Below, piece by piece: positions 1 to 8,964 of a stretch of DNA of 34,863 nt. Positions within the stretch are counted from its first letter, which is position 1; each line of letters opens with the position of its first letter. The DNA is from a candidate division FCPU426 bacterium (GTDB taxonomy: Bacteria; Oederibacteriota; JAAXVQ01; JAUVAV01), in NCBI GenBank assembly GCA_016929575.1, contig JAFGIQ010000202.1:1-34863 (forward strand), given 5' to 3'. A program made the position numbers and the translations under genes. The notes under the pieces are model-generated. The model saw only the letters and a list, made by a program, of their open reading frames with translations, searched no databases and was not told the DNA's origin.

Positions 1-52
1 CAATCCTTGGTTTGTTCACCATGGGTTGCATTTTGTCCGGACAGGAATTTGC

Positions 53-1963
53 ATGAAAAACTATTCTGTATCCAAAACCCGGCAAAGCCGTAAAAAATAT
101 AACCACAGCCGTTCCCCCAAAGCAGCAGCTGCTGCTAAGCATTGTTCCTCCCGCCGGAAGTCTTCCCCTGCCCGGCGGCAGCCGTCGCATTCCTCTTCGA
201 CCCCTGCCAAACAACAATGTCCGCCGGCATTGCTGCCAGACGTGTCCCGAAGCACCCGGCTGGCGCTTCTTACCGCCGTCCTCGATGATAATCCTGTTGC
301 CATCATCATCACCGACCGTTTTGGCAGCATCCGGCATGTAAACAAGCGGGCGCGCTTGTTACTCCCTGCGCTTGCAGATGTTGCACCCGGCCACGGTCCA
401 ACAGAATTGCAACAGACGGGCATGGATGCCCATTTTTGCCTGCAAATACGGCAAGCTCTTGATGCCGGCCGCATGGAACCTGTACACATAAAAACCCATC
501 ATAAGACAAACTCAACCATCTGGGAAAGTGCGCTGGTCATCCCTGTCGCCGGCCAAAAAATCCCGCCGTTCCATTACCTGCTTTTCCTGGGGGACAACAC
601 CCTTTTCAAATCACCGCCGACCTGGCTGCGGCTCTACGACCATTTTGATGCGCTGACCGATCTTCCCACCCGCTATTTGTTCATCCAGCGTCTGCTGCCG
701 ATTCTGACCCAGGCCGACCAGAATAAGACCATGGTAGGTATAATCCTCCTGGGCCTTGACCGCTTCAAGACGATAAACCATACCCTGGGCCACACGGCCG
801 GCGACAGACTCATCCAATTGGTCGGCCGTCATCTGCAGGGAGAGGTCGGACCAGAGGATATTGTCGCCAGAATGGGAAGTGATGAATTCCTCCTGCTCTT
901 GCCGAACATCCAGGATTTCCGCCAGATATCCCAGAAGGTCAATATGCTCAGGGAATCCTTTGCTCAGCCTTTCTCTGTTGCCGACCGGGATTTGCACATG
1001 AATATCAGTATGGGCATCTGTCTTTATCCGGATGACGGCCATGACCCGTTGGTTCTCCTGCGAAACGCGGATACCGCGCTGCAGGAAGCCAAGGATTCGG
1101 GCCGCAACACATATAGGTTTTACACCGCCAAGCTCTATAAAGGGGTCAAAGAGCAGTTTTCCCTGGAAAACGCCCTGCATCGCGCCCTGGCCGGCAATGA
1201 ATTCAGGCTTTTCTATCAACCCTTGGTACATATTCAATCTGGGCAGGTGCTGGGCATGGAAGCTTTGGTGCGCTGGCAACATCCCAAACTCGGCCTGCTG
1301 TCACCCGACCATTTCATCCCGCTTACCGAGGAAACCGGTTTTATCGTCCCTCTGGGACATTGGATCATGCAAACGGCTTGCCGGCAAATTGTGCATTGGC
1401 ACCACATGGGTTTTTCCGCCTTGCGCATGTCCGTCAATCTTTCAGCGCGTCAATTCCAGGAACCCGAACTGGTGGAGACCATTTTGGGAATATGCCGCGA
1501 TGCCGGTTTGGATCCGAGTTTTCTACAAATAGAAATCACCGAAAGCGTCTTTTTGAAGAATGTCCATATCACCAGAATGATATTGCACTGGTTGAGCAAG
1601 AAAGGCATCACGGTTGCCCTTGATGATTTTGGCACCGGCTATTCTTCCCTTACCTATCTGAAACGTTTTCCCATCCATACGATCAAAATCGACAGGTCTT
1701 TCATCCAGGACTGCCTGCGCGACACCGACGATGCAGCCATAGTCACCACCATCGCTTCCATCGCACGCAATTTAAAGATGTATATTACCGCCGAAGGGGT
1801 GGAGGAGGCGGAGCAGCTGGCTTTTCTCCGCAACCTGGGTTGCGACAACTTTCAGGGATTCTTTTTCTCCGCTCCCCTCCCGGCCGATGACTTCACCAGC
1901 CTGCTGGCGCAAGGACGGTGTTTGCAGCACCTGGAGCAGCCGGAAACCGGGCATGACGGCTGA
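53..1963 (+). CDS. PAS-GGDEF-EAL protein, likely c-di-GMP phosphodiesterase (first paralog)
   Basis: Cytoplasmic c-di-GMP turnover protein. I place the start at the ATG at 53, which follows AGGA, rather than the ATG at 26; this gives 636 residues. Residues 1-65 are basic, rich in Ser, Ala and Pro, and probably disordered. A PAS-like sensor follows (about 68-186), then GGDEF (about 192-360) and EAL (about 370-625). The GGDEF signature is degenerate: it reads GSDEF near residue 275, and the upstream product-inhibition site RxxD is absent. The EAL domain keeps EAL (403-405), the Asn of the SVNLS stretch, EITES, DDFGTG, the Lys of IKIDRS and the AEGVE Glu, so phosphodiesterase activity is predicted. 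The cyclase domain may serve only to bind GTP or to dimerise. It is closely similar, domain for domain, to the gene at 4613. No membrane segment is visible. Confidence 0.93.
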   Translation: MKNYSVSKTRQSRKKYNHSRSPKAAAAAKHCSSRRKSSPARRQPSHSSSTPAKQQCPPALLPDVSRSTRLALLTAVLDDNPVAIIITDRFGSIRHVNKRARLLLPALADVAPGHGPTELQQTGMDAHFCLQIRQALDAGRMEPVHIKTHHKTNSTIWESALVIPVAGQKIPPFHYLLFLGDNTLFKSPPTWLRLYDHFDALTDLPTRYLFIQRLLPILTQADQNKTMVGIILLGLDRFKTINHTLGHTAGDRLIQLVGRHLQGEVGPEDIVARMGSDEFLLLLPNIQDFRQISQKVNMLRESFAQPFSVADRDLHMNISMGICLYPDDGHDPLVLLRNADTALQEAKDSGRNTYRFYTAKLYKGVKEQFSLENALHRALAGNEFRLFYQPLVHIQSGQVLGMEALVRWQHPKLGLLSPDHFIPLTEETGFIVPLGHWIMQTACRQIVHWHHMGFSALRMSVNLSARQFQEPELVETILGICRDAGLDPSFLQIEITESVFLKNVHITRMILHWLSKKGITVALDDFGTGYSSLTYLKRFPIHTIKIDRSFIQDCLRDTDDAAIVTTIASIARNLKMYITAEGVEEAEQLAFLRNLGCDNFQGFFFSAPLPADDFTSLLAQGRCLQHLEQPETGHDG

Positions 1964-1996
1964 ATACATCTTGACCACCAAGAGGGATAAAATCCG

Positions 1997-2743
1997 ATGA
2001 CGACCAACGGCCCGCCCATGGAGCGGCTATCTAAAATCATGGCTGCCCGGGGGCTCTGCTCGCGGCGGGAAGCGGATGAATTCATCCGCCGCGGTTGGGT
2101 TGCTGTGGACGGTGAAAAGGTCACCGTGCTGGGCACCAAGATCCACCCCCAGCAGAAGATCTCCCTGGCTCCGGAAGCACGAACACAGATCCAAGGCAGT
2201 GTCACTATTCTGATCAACAAGCCGGTTGGATACGTCTCCGCACAAGCGGAAAAAGGCTACCCCGCCGCCGTGCAGCTGATCACCTTTGAAAACCAGTACG
2301 CGCCCGAACATGCCGCCCGCCGTTTCCACCCCTCCCATTGCCGCGGTTTGGCCCCGGCCGGCAGATTGGACATCGACTCCCAAGGCTTGTTGGTGCTCAC
2401 GCAAAACGGCCAGATTGCACGACAGCTAATACACAGCGGTTCCAGGATAGAAAAAGAGTATCTGGTGTGGATTCAAGGAACTGTTACCGTTTCCCGGTTG
2501 CAGCTGCTGCGGCACGGACTTGCGCTTGACGGCAAAATCCTCCTCCCGGCTGTCGTCAGTCCGTTTGACGGCAATATGCTGAAAATGATATTGCGCGAAG
2601 GCCGCAAGCGGCAGATCCGCCGCATGTGCCAGCTGGTCGGTTTGCAGGTGACCAAATTAAAACGCACGCGTATTGGCCGCGTGCATTTAGGCGGCCTGCC
2701 GTTGGGGAAATGGCGCTATTTGTCAAAACACGAGGTTTTTTAA
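1997..2743 (+). CDS. rRNA pseudouridine synthase, RsuA/RluB/RluF family
   Basis: This enzyme converts uridine to pseudouridine in ribosomal RNA. The 248-residue protein has an N-terminal S4 RNA-binding domain (about 9-60, with the ERLSKIMAARGLCSRREAD pattern). The catalytic domain contains GRLDIDSQGLL, where Asp125 is the expected catalytic aspartate, and the EGRKRQIRRM motif near 201-210. The SQGL variant after the catalytic Asp and the NKPVGYVSAQ segment resemble RluF more than RluB or RsuA, but I would not fix the target base from this. It starts 33 bp after the PAS-GGDEF-EAL gene and may be co-transcribed with it. The ribosome binding site (GAGGGA) lies rather far upstream, and Met8 is an alternative start. 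The next gene is convergent, and its stop lies only 16 bp away. Confidence 0.93.
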   Translation: MTTNGPPMERLSKIMAARGLCSRREADEFIRRGWVAVDGEKVTVLGTKIHPQQKISLAPEARTQIQGSVTILINKPVGYVSAQAEKGYPAAVQLITFENQYAPEHAARRFHPSHCRGLAPAGRLDIDSQGLLVLTQNGQIARQLIHSGSRIEKEYLVWIQGTVTVSRLQLLRHGLALDGKILLPAVVSPFDGNMLKMILREGRKRQIRRMCQLVGLQVTKLKRTRIGRVHLGGLPLGKWRYLSKHEVF

Positions 2744-2759
2744 ACGCGGGGTATGCTTT

Positions 2760-4238
2760 TTACGGGCGGATGTTCATCGCCAGTTCTTCACTTTGTATTG
2801 TCTCCTTGCCTTCACGGTCGAGGGCTGTAACCGTATACCGCCAAAGGCCGGGTTTAAGTTCTTTGAGGTAAATAAAATTTTTCCTGATCGCCCGTTTGTT
2901 CACTTTATGAAACGCCCCCTTTTTGCCGCTGGCCTGGTACAAATAGTAGCGGCGCCAGAAAACGCCATCCAGCCAATACACCAGCACGCCGTCGCCGATG
3001 CGTTCATATTGCGGTTTTCCGGGGGGTTCTGCGGTCGAATCAAAAACCTTATTCATTTGATGCAAACCGAGCTGCAGACTATTCAACTTCAGCGTGCTTT
3101 CCTCCAGCTGCAATCCCAATTGTTTTTTCTCCGACGATAATTTTTTCACCGTGTTTTGCAGGTTCATCATTTGCCGCCGGTATTCGTCCACATTGGACAG
3201 ATAATGGTATCCCACTCCACCCCCCAGCATGCCGGCTAATCCTGCAAGCACAAGCACCAATCCCTTCATCCAGCCAGGTCTTGCCTGCTTTGCCGTTTGG
3301 TCGACTGGTTGCCCGGCCGGATTTTTATCCGCAGACTTTGTCGGCGGCGCGGTATCAGCCTTGCGCACAGGATGACTTTCAAGCGAAGAGATGCCGGCAA
3401 CTGTTTGGCGGAGAGGATCCTGTGCCGGTTGCGGCGGCAGGGTCTTGCCGGCCGGCGATGCGTCAGCCGGCAGGGATGCGTCTGCGACATCCCCCGGATC
3501 GTCATGCTGCCGACCGTCGGCAGCAGTGTCATCAATATCGTTCGCTGGCATGGAGGTCCTTTCCGCACTCTCCGTCACCGGCACGGGGGACGGCATTGAT
3601 TTCGGCGCCATACCCGATTCAGCCGCCGCTTCCGTTTGTCCGGAAGTCACTGGTATCTGCGGGGATATGGCCGGTGATTCTGCCATCGGCCGGCTTTCTT
3701 GCACAATCACCTTTTCCGGCCGCTGTGATCCTTCCTGCTCTACAGACGCCGGGATACTGGCATCAGCAGAATCAACCTTTCGGGCGGCCGCATCGGCCTC
3801 GGCAAATGAATCGTGATTTTGTCCGGCCATATCGTCTGCCCGGCTGAAAATAGTATCGGTGCTGGAAAGTTCCTGGTTGATAGGCGTTTCCGGCGCGTTA
3901 TCCAAATCCTTCGCATCCTGGGCGGCAGGGTCCGCGTTCAGCGAATGAAAATCATCATGAAAAGCGGCAGTCTGGTTTTTTTCCTCTTCCCTGCGAAACA
4001 ACGCAAACTGGATTTTTCTTCCCCCGGCCGACGGTTTTTTTTCAGGTGCTGCCGTACTCTCCGAAGCATTATCCCCTTTCTTTTCTCCTTCCAGGTGGGG
4101 TGATCCGGTTTTTTTGGCTGGCGCGTTTTTTTCTCCTTTGGCCGAGGACTTTTTCAGGGATTTGCCCCCTTCAGACTTCATCGGTTCGGATTCTGTTTTT
4201 TTATCGCTTTTATCCGTTTCTTTTTTCATGCTGCACAT
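2760..4238 (-). CDS. Membrane-anchored protein with long disordered cytoplasmic region, coiled coil and Fn3-like C-terminus; function unknown
   Basis: I do not recognise the family. The 492-residue protein begins with about 320 residues of low-complexity, charged sequence: Lys-rich to about residue 60, then rich in Ala, Pro, Asp and Glu. A single hydrophobic segment follows (about 325-345, Gly- and Leu-rich), preceded by Lys and Arg. After it comes a predicted coiled coil (about 350-400, with heptad-like Leu and Gln), then a compact C-terminal domain (405-492) rich in Tyr and Trp. That domain ends in a strand pattern resembling a fibronectin type III fold (GLWRYTVTALDREGKE). The lack of an N-terminal signal peptide suggests an N-in topology, with the coiled coil and C-terminal domain in the periplasm. 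This resembles envelope-spanning scaffold or division proteins in outline only. The GGGGG-containing Shine-Dalgarno allows either ATG 4238 or ATG 4229. A good promoter lies at 4367-4394. Confidence 0.85.
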   Translation of the reverse strand: MCSMKKETDKSDKKTESEPMKSEGGKSLKKSSAKGEKNAPAKKTGSPHLEGEKKGDNASESTAAPEKKPSAGGRKIQFALFRREEEKNQTAAFHDDFHSLNADPAAQDAKDLDNAPETPINQELSSTDTIFSRADDMAGQNHDSFAEADAAARKVDSADASIPASVEQEGSQRPEKVIVQESRPMAESPAISPQIPVTSGQTEAAAESGMAPKSMPSPVPVTESAERTSMPANDIDDTAADGRQHDDPGDVADASLPADASPAGKTLPPQPAQDPLRQTVAGISSLESHPVRKADTAPPTKSADKNPAGQPVDQTAKQARPGWMKGLVLVLAGLAGMLGGGVGYHYLSNVDEYRRQMMNLQNTVKKLSSEKKQLGLQLEESTLKLNSLQLGLHQMNKVFDSTAEPPGKPQYERIGDGVLVYWLDGVFWRRYYLYQASGKKGAFHKVNKRAIRKNFIYLKELKPGLWRYTVTALDREGKETIQSEELAMNIRP

Positions 4239-4366
4239 GGCCCCCTTTGGGGTTGTCCCTCCAGCTCAGGGTGTATGGCTAAAATCATCCCCGCACCTAA
4301 CGTGCAAGGTATTGAGTGTAATCCTCGCCCTTGTTTCCCGCAGGGAGGAAAACACGGCGTTTTTTA

Positions 4367-4394
4367 ATAATACGCAATTTTATATTTTTATCAA
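4367..4394 (-). promoter_or_regulatory. Sigma70-type promoter for the 2760-4238 gene
   Basis: On the minus strand there is TTGATA (4394-4389), a 16-base spacer, then TATTAT (4372-4367). Each hexamer is one base away from consensus. It would start transcription near 4360, giving a 5' leader of about 120 nt before the membrane-protein gene. The surrounding 4340-4420 is unusually AT-rich for this window. I see no equally good promoter on the plus strand for the divergent gene at 4613. Confidence 0.55.
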
Positions 4395-4479
4395 TCGAAT
4401 TCGCATAAATACCTGCCACTGAATACCCTGGTCGTGATCCGCGGCTTTTCATGATATTCCGTTTGCATTAAGCGTTACC

Positions 4480-4498
4480 CCCGGGCTTAAAGCCCGGG
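4480..4498. repeat. Short perfect hairpin upstream of second GGDEF-EAL gene
   Basis: CCCGGGCTTAAAGCCCGGG forms an 8-bp GC stem around a 3-base loop. It lies in the 374-bp gap between the divergent starts at 4238 and 4613, about 115 bp upstream of the latter. There is no T-run next to it, so it is not a standard intrinsic terminator. It could be an operator, a leader hairpin or a REP-like dispersed palindrome. Apart from this and the minus-strand promoter, I see nothing clear in the gap. Confidence 0.45.
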
Positions 4499-4612
4499 AT
4501 GGCCTTGGCATATTGAAATTGCCGTTTTTCCCGGATCAAGACTGCTGTCCACTATTCCGATAATCTGGGAGGTAAAAGGATAGTGCGCACCAAAAATACC
4601 AAAGGAGCAACC

Positions 4613-6442
4613 ATGGCCAGACATCCCAGGCCGCATAAGGCAAAATCGTGCAAAAGAACCTCCTTGCCTTCTTATGCGCATAAGCTGCCGGCAACAACCG
4701 CCCTGCCAGAAACAACGCCAGACATGATATCCGGCGGCATGGCAACCGTTGCCACGATGGGATCAGACAAGGATCAGCTGGCCCTTTGTCTGCGGGTTTT
4801 GGCTGAAATACCACTTGCTGTTATCTTGCTTTCCGCGCAGGGGCACATTATTTACGCCAACAAGGCCTTTTCCACGCTTACCAAATTTCCCGCTCCTGAT
4901 CTGATCGGAAAAGATATCTCCTCGCTGGTCAGCCAATACCCGGACGCGTTCTGTTTTCACCATCTGCAAGAAGCTTTTCGCGCCAATAAACCCTCCCATA
5001 AAAAATACCGTTCCCAAAAAATCAACCAGGATCATTACTGGGAAAGAAGCAACATTGTTTTGGTGGAAGTGGGCCAAGAGACGCATTATCTCATCGGCTT
5101 TTTCCAGGACATAACCCTGCAGGTGCAATCCAAGGAGCTCATCTCCCACATGGCTTTTTATGACCTTCTCACCGACCTGCCCAACCGCATTTTCTTCAGC
5201 GGCGAATTGGAATCCGCCTTGAAAGAATCGTGCGCCTCCGGCCAAAAACTGGCGGTCGTCCTCCTGGACTTGGACCGTTTCAAAGTCATCAATGATACGC
5301 TTGGACACACGGTTGGCGACCAATTCATTCAACACGTCGCCAAGCGTTTGCGCACGCATTTGGCCCCCAATGACACGGTGGCGCGCATGGGCGGCGATGA
5401 ATTCATTTTGCTGCTGCCTTACATCCGTCATTTCCACGAAGTCGTGGCCAAACTGCAACTCATCAAGGAAGTATTCCGCGAGCCTTTTTCCTCCAACAAC
5501 CACATCCTGCACATCAATGTCAGCATGGGTGTCAGTCTATTCCCCGAAGACGGCGAGGACGTTCATTCCCTGCTGAAACATGCCGACTCAGCCCTGTACG
5601 AAGCAAAAAACTCCGGACGCAACCATTACAAATTTTTCACCAACACCCTAGGCAGCGAAACCACCAGTGATTTCACCATTGAAATGTCTTTGCGCAAAGC
5701 CTTGGATCAAAAGCATTTGCGTTTGTATTATCAACCGCAGGTCAGTTTTCAAACAGGCAAAATAATCGGCGTCGAGGCTTTACTCCGTTGGGAGGATCCG
5801 GAAATGGGGTTCATCATGCCCGACCGCTTCATCCCCTTGGCGGAGGAAACCGGCCTGATCGTTCCCATCGGCGAATGGGTGTTGCAGGAAGCCTGTGCGC
5901 AGGCCGTATCCTGGCAAAAAATGGGACTGTCCCCCTTGAAAATGGCGGTCAACATGTCCGTGCGTCAGTTTCAGGAACCGGAACTGGTGGAAAAAGTGCT
6001 TGCCATCTGCCAGCAAACCGGTTTGGATCCTTTTCTCCTCGAGCTGGAGATCACGGAAAGTCTTTTGTTGAAAGATCTGAATGTCATCCAAATGACGCTG
6101 CAGTGGCTGAAAAAGAAGGGCATCATGATCTCTATCGACGACTTTGGCACGGGGTATTCTTCCCTGAAGTATCTTAGGCGCTTTCCCATCAGCACCATCA
6201 AAATCGACCGTTCCTTCATCCGCGACAGTCAAAACAATCCGGACGACGCCGCGCTGGTCACCACCCTGTGTTCGATCGCACATCATTTAAATCTGCATAT
6301 TGTAGCCGAAGGCATTGAAAACAAGGAACAATATCTTTTTCTCAAGGATTTGGGTTGTGATGCCTTTCAAGGTTTTTATTTTTCCGCCGCCGTGCCGGCA
6401 GACGACATCTCTGCCTTGCTGCGGGAAGGCCGCTGTATCTGA
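4613..6442 (+). CDS. PAS-GGDEF-EAL protein with both domains apparently intact (second paralog)
   Basis: Predicted cytoplasmic diguanylate cyclase and phosphodiesterase of 609 residues. The start chosen is the ATG at 4613, with AAAGGAG six bases upstream; an in-frame GTG at 4583 has a weaker site. A basic N-terminal tail comes first, then a PAS domain (about 60-170, LAVILLSAQGHIIYANKAF). The GGDEF domain has a canonical GGDEF near 260-264 but no RxxD inhibition site. The EAL domain has EAL at 388-390, NMSVRQF, EITES, DDFGTGYSS, IKIDRSF and AEGIE. All residues expected for c-di-GMP hydrolysis are visible, and the cyclase signature is complete. It is a close paralog of the gene at 53, with the same architecture and the same loops, so duplication followed by decay of the GGDEF site in the other copy is likely. 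It ends 72 bp from the convergent miaA stop. Confidence 0.94.
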   Translation: MARHPRPHKAKSCKRTSLPSYAHKLPATTALPETTPDMISGGMATVATMGSDKDQLALCLRVLAEIPLAVILLSAQGHIIYANKAFSTLTKFPAPDLIGKDISSLVSQYPDAFCFHHLQEAFRANKPSHKKYRSQKINQDHYWERSNIVLVEVGQETHYLIGFFQDITLQVQSKELISHMAFYDLLTDLPNRIFFSGELESALKESCASGQKLAVVLLDLDRFKVINDTLGHTVGDQFIQHVAKRLRTHLAPNDTVARMGGDEFILLLPYIRHFHEVVAKLQLIKEVFREPFSSNNHILHINVSMGVSLFPEDGEDVHSLLKHADSALYEAKNSGRNHYKFFTNTLGSETTSDFTIEMSLRKALDQKHLRLYYQPQVSFQTGKIIGVEALLRWEDPEMGFIMPDRFIPLAEETGLIVPIGEWVLQEACAQAVSWQKMGLSPLKMAVNMSVRQFQEPELVEKVLAICQQTGLDPFLLELEITESLLLKDLNVIQMTLQWLKKKGIMISIDDFGTGYSSLKYLRRFPISTIKIDRSFIRDSQNNPDDAALVTTLCSIAHHLNLHIVAEGIENKEQYLFLKDLGCDAFQGFYFSAAVPADDISALLREGRCI

Positions 6443-6514
6443 CAAGCTTTCCACCCACGACTGTTATCCCCGGTCCACAGGCGAAGCCGACGGCATGTGG
6501 CTTGTTGACGCTGA

Positions 6515-7450
6515 TCACTGCAATCCTTTTTCCAGGGCGGCAGCAATGATATGCCAAGCCTCCTGGCCATCCGCCCCCCGTATCCAGTGGATGCCCAATC
6601 CCCTGCGCTCCATGCGCCGAAACCAGGTGTCCTGCCGTTTGGCATAATGGCAAATTGCGGACTTCAATTTTTGAAACAAATCATTGCGGGAATGAATCCT
6701 CCCCTGCAAGTAGTCGGCCACGCAGCGGTATTCCAAGCCGAGGGCGCGGAGTCTTTCCCAGGAAACACCTCCGGCCTGCAATTGCGCGACTTCCTCAATC
6801 AGTCCTTTTTGCAGACGTTCCTCAAGCCGATCGCCGATTCTTTTTTGCAGCAAGCCGCGGTCCCAGCGCAGGCCGATGATCAAAGGGTTCAACGGCATAG
6901 TGTCTGCGCCCGGGGCATGCTTTTCATGTTCCGCGATTTCTATGGCCCGCAGCAATCTTTCCCTGCTGGTCAGATCCGTGATGTTGTGCATCTTTTTACC
7001 GGAGCATTGCAACCGGTGTATCAACTCCTCCCGCGTCCAGGTTTGCAGTTTTGCCCTCAACAACGGACTTTCCGGAACCGGCGCCAGCTTGTATTCCAGC
7101 AGCACCGATTCCAAATACAAACCCGTGCCTCCCACCAGCAGCGGCCAAACATTCCTGGCCCGGCAATCCTGAAAAACCCGGTAAAAAGCCTGTTGAAAAT
7201 GAAAAACTGAAAATTCCTGGTTTACATCTGCTATGTCTATTAAGTGACAGGGGATGTTCCGGCCCTGGAGGCGGTACGCCTCCAGGTCTTTGCCCGAGCC
7301 AATATTGAGGCCCCTGTATACCTGCCTCGAATCCGCGGAAATGATCTCGCCGCCCAACCGGGCAGCAATGCTGCTGGCCAAAAGCGTTTTACCGGACGCT
7401 GTCGGACCAATGATGGCGATGAGATTACAATACGCACTGCTGGCATTCAT
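6515..7450 (-). CDS. miaA: tRNA dimethylallyltransferase MiaA
   Basis: MiaA transfers the dimethylallyl group from DMAPP to N6 of A37 in tRNAs that read UNN codons. The length, 311 residues, is normal for the family. The P-loop GPTASGKT lies at 15-22, the DSRQVY motif (transfer and substrate binding) starts at Asp40, and GGTGLY is at 107-112. The segment RGLNIGSGKD replaces the more common GTAKP-type sequence, a variant I believe occurs in several non-proteobacterial groups. It lies 62 bp downstream of the TPR gene on the same strand and may be the last gene of the TonB run. The C-terminal region is rich in Arg and Trp, as usual. Identification is secure; operon membership is inference from spacing. 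Confidence 0.96.
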   Translation of the reverse strand: MNASSAYCNLIAIIGPTASGKTLLASSIAARLGGEIISADSRQVYRGLNIGSGKDLEAYRLQGRNIPCHLIDIADVNQEFSVFHFQQAFYRVFQDCRARNVWPLLVGGTGLYLESVLLEYKLAPVPESPLLRAKLQTWTREELIHRLQCSGKKMHNITDLTSRERLLRAIEIAEHEKHAPGADTMPLNPLIIGLRWDRGLLQKRIGDRLEERLQKGLIEEVAQLQAGGVSWERLRALGLEYRCVADYLQGRIHSRNDLFQKLKSAICHYAKRQDTWFRRMERRGLGIHWIRGADGQEAWHIIAAALEKGLQ

Positions 7451-7512
7451 CGGTTTTGCTTCCTGCCGTCATCCTGATTTTTTTTGCCCGTATCATCCGG
7501 CGCATCTTTTTT

Positions 7513-8826
7513 TCACCGCTCCAAATGGCGCAATTGCTGTAAATAACGCGCCACATTCTCACGCGGACGGATCATCTGGGCCGTATCCAATAGCGCAATC
7601 GCTTTTCGATAATGTTCGCGTTCGACCTCCAGTTGCGCGTGACGGATCAAGGCCTCCACTTTCACCTCGGGCAAGCGCGCCGCCCGCTCGTAAAAAATCG
7701 CCGCCTGCTCCGTTTCGCCGAGCCGCTGGTATATTTCGCCCAAGGCCAGCAGGGTCTTTCCCTCCAGGGGGTTTTCATGTAAAAGCAGGCGGTAGGCGCG
7801 CAATGCGCCTTGCAAGTCACCGCTGAGCTGTGCCTGCCGGGCTTCCAGCCAACGCAGATGTATGGTTTCCGCACGGGAGAGCAGTTTGTTTTCTTCCAGT
7901 GACCGGGCTTTGGCCAGCAATCGTTGGGCCGGCCGGGAGATGCCGGACAATAAAAATCCTTCAATCGCCCGCATCAGGCGGGGAATGGAAGGCCGCTCCT
8001 GGTCAAAAACCTTTTCGTAGAGCGCCAATGCTTCCTGATATTCCCCCTGGTTTAAATACAAATCGCCCAGGGTCAAAAGCGCTTCTGCCGAGGCGACGCG
8101 CAAACGCCGGGCGGTTTCCAAGGCCACGATGGCTTCCTGTGTTTTATCCATGGACAACCGCGCATTCGCCAACAGCGACCACAATTCGCCGCGGTCGGGA
8201 TGACGGACAAGCACGTCTTCCAAAATCCTGCCCCCTTCGGCAAAACGTTCCTGTTCCAACAGGGCCTTGGCAAGTCCCAGATAGGCATTTTGATCTTCAG
8301 GATTGATCAGCAAGGCCTGCCGGTAGGCTGATTCAGCCGGAATCGGTTGGTTGAGCAACAAATAGGCATAGCCGGTCAGCATGAGCAGCGAGGGATCCCT
8401 GCTTCCTTCTAAAAGTACACTGCGCAATTCCTGTACTGCCTCTGCCCTCTGATTTTGCTGCAAATAAAGTCTTGCCAGATTGCCCCGGGCGCGGTCAAAC
8501 GCAGGCATTTTTCGCAGAGCCTGGCGGTACGCCTTTTCAGCCTGTATACCCTGGTCCATTTGAAAATAAATATTTCCCAGCGCAAAATCCAGGGCCGGGC
8601 TGTAATCGGCTTTCATTCTGGGTATCAGGTATTCCAAGGCTTGCTCCAGGCTCTCCTCGCTCAATCTGGCCACTTCCGCGAGTGTTTCCGCTTCCTGCCG
8701 GCTGACGGCGGGCTCACGCCGCATGGTGGATATTGCCTCGTGCTCCTCCACGGCCGCAGCAGCAACGGGCCCTAAAAAATATATCCATACCGCCAAGAGC
8801 AGCCAGGCTGTTTTCTGCCGCCGCAT
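7513..8826 (-). CDS. Exported TPR protein of the TonB2/TtpC-type cluster
   Basis: A 437-residue protein with a clear signal peptide (1 to about 24, MRRQK followed by a hydrophobic core and AAA). The rest is a series of tetratricopeptide repeats, for example ALDFALGNIYFQMDQGIQAEKAYRQAL and similar units through to the C-terminus. It is expected to act in the periplasm as a protein-protein scaffold. In Vibrio TonB2 systems a TPR gene sits at this position after tonB2, so a role with the TonB complex is inferred from context. It is separated from tonB by 168 bp that hold a dispersed repeat and a terminator-like hairpin, so its level may be set separately. TPR domains do not reveal the partner. 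Confidence 0.85.
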   Translation of the reverse strand: MRRQKTAWLLLAVWIYFLGPVAAAAVEEHEAISTMRREPAVSRQEAETLAEVARLSEESLEQALEYLIPRMKADYSPALDFALGNIYFQMDQGIQAEKAYRQALRKMPAFDRARGNLARLYLQQNQRAEAVQELRSVLLEGSRDPSLLMLTGYAYLLLNQPIPAESAYRQALLINPEDQNAYLGLAKALLEQERFAEGGRILEDVLVRHPDRGELWSLLANARLSMDKTQEAIVALETARRLRVASAEALLTLGDLYLNQGEYQEALALYEKVFDQERPSIPRLMRAIEGFLLSGISRPAQRLLAKARSLEENKLLSRAETIHLRWLEARQAQLSGDLQGALRAYRLLLHENPLEGKTLLALGEIYQRLGETEQAAIFYERAARLPEVKVEALIRHAQLEVEREHYRKAIALLDTAQMIRPRENVARYLQQLRHLER

Positions 8827-8840
8827 TGTTCCTCCTTATG

Positions 8841-8964
8841 AATATGCAACCGCGAATTCCCCGGCATTCGGCATTCGCCGGACAATTACGCCGGGGACAT
8901 CTCCGCCACAAGCGGAGATGCGGCATAGGATAATGCCTTTCTACAACTCAGATCAAAAATCCCC
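8841..8964. repeat. Dispersed repeat, copy A (about 124 bp)
   Basis: This intergenic segment matches 16031-16239 in inverted orientation, with only scattered differences apart from an 86-bp insertion in the other copy. It contains internal inverted pairs (CTCCGC with GCGGAG, and CCGGCATTCG near CGCCGG), so it can fold. It lies wholly between tonB and the TPR gene. I found no third copy in the window. It carries no plausible coding frame and resembles a REP, ERIC or MITE class of non-coding repeat. Confidence 0.75.

Noticed and set aside
4239-4612. c-di-GMP riboswitch in front of the GGDEF-EAL gene
   Set aside because: I looked for the conserved GEMM core on both strands here and in the other gaps and did not see it; only a short palindrome is present.
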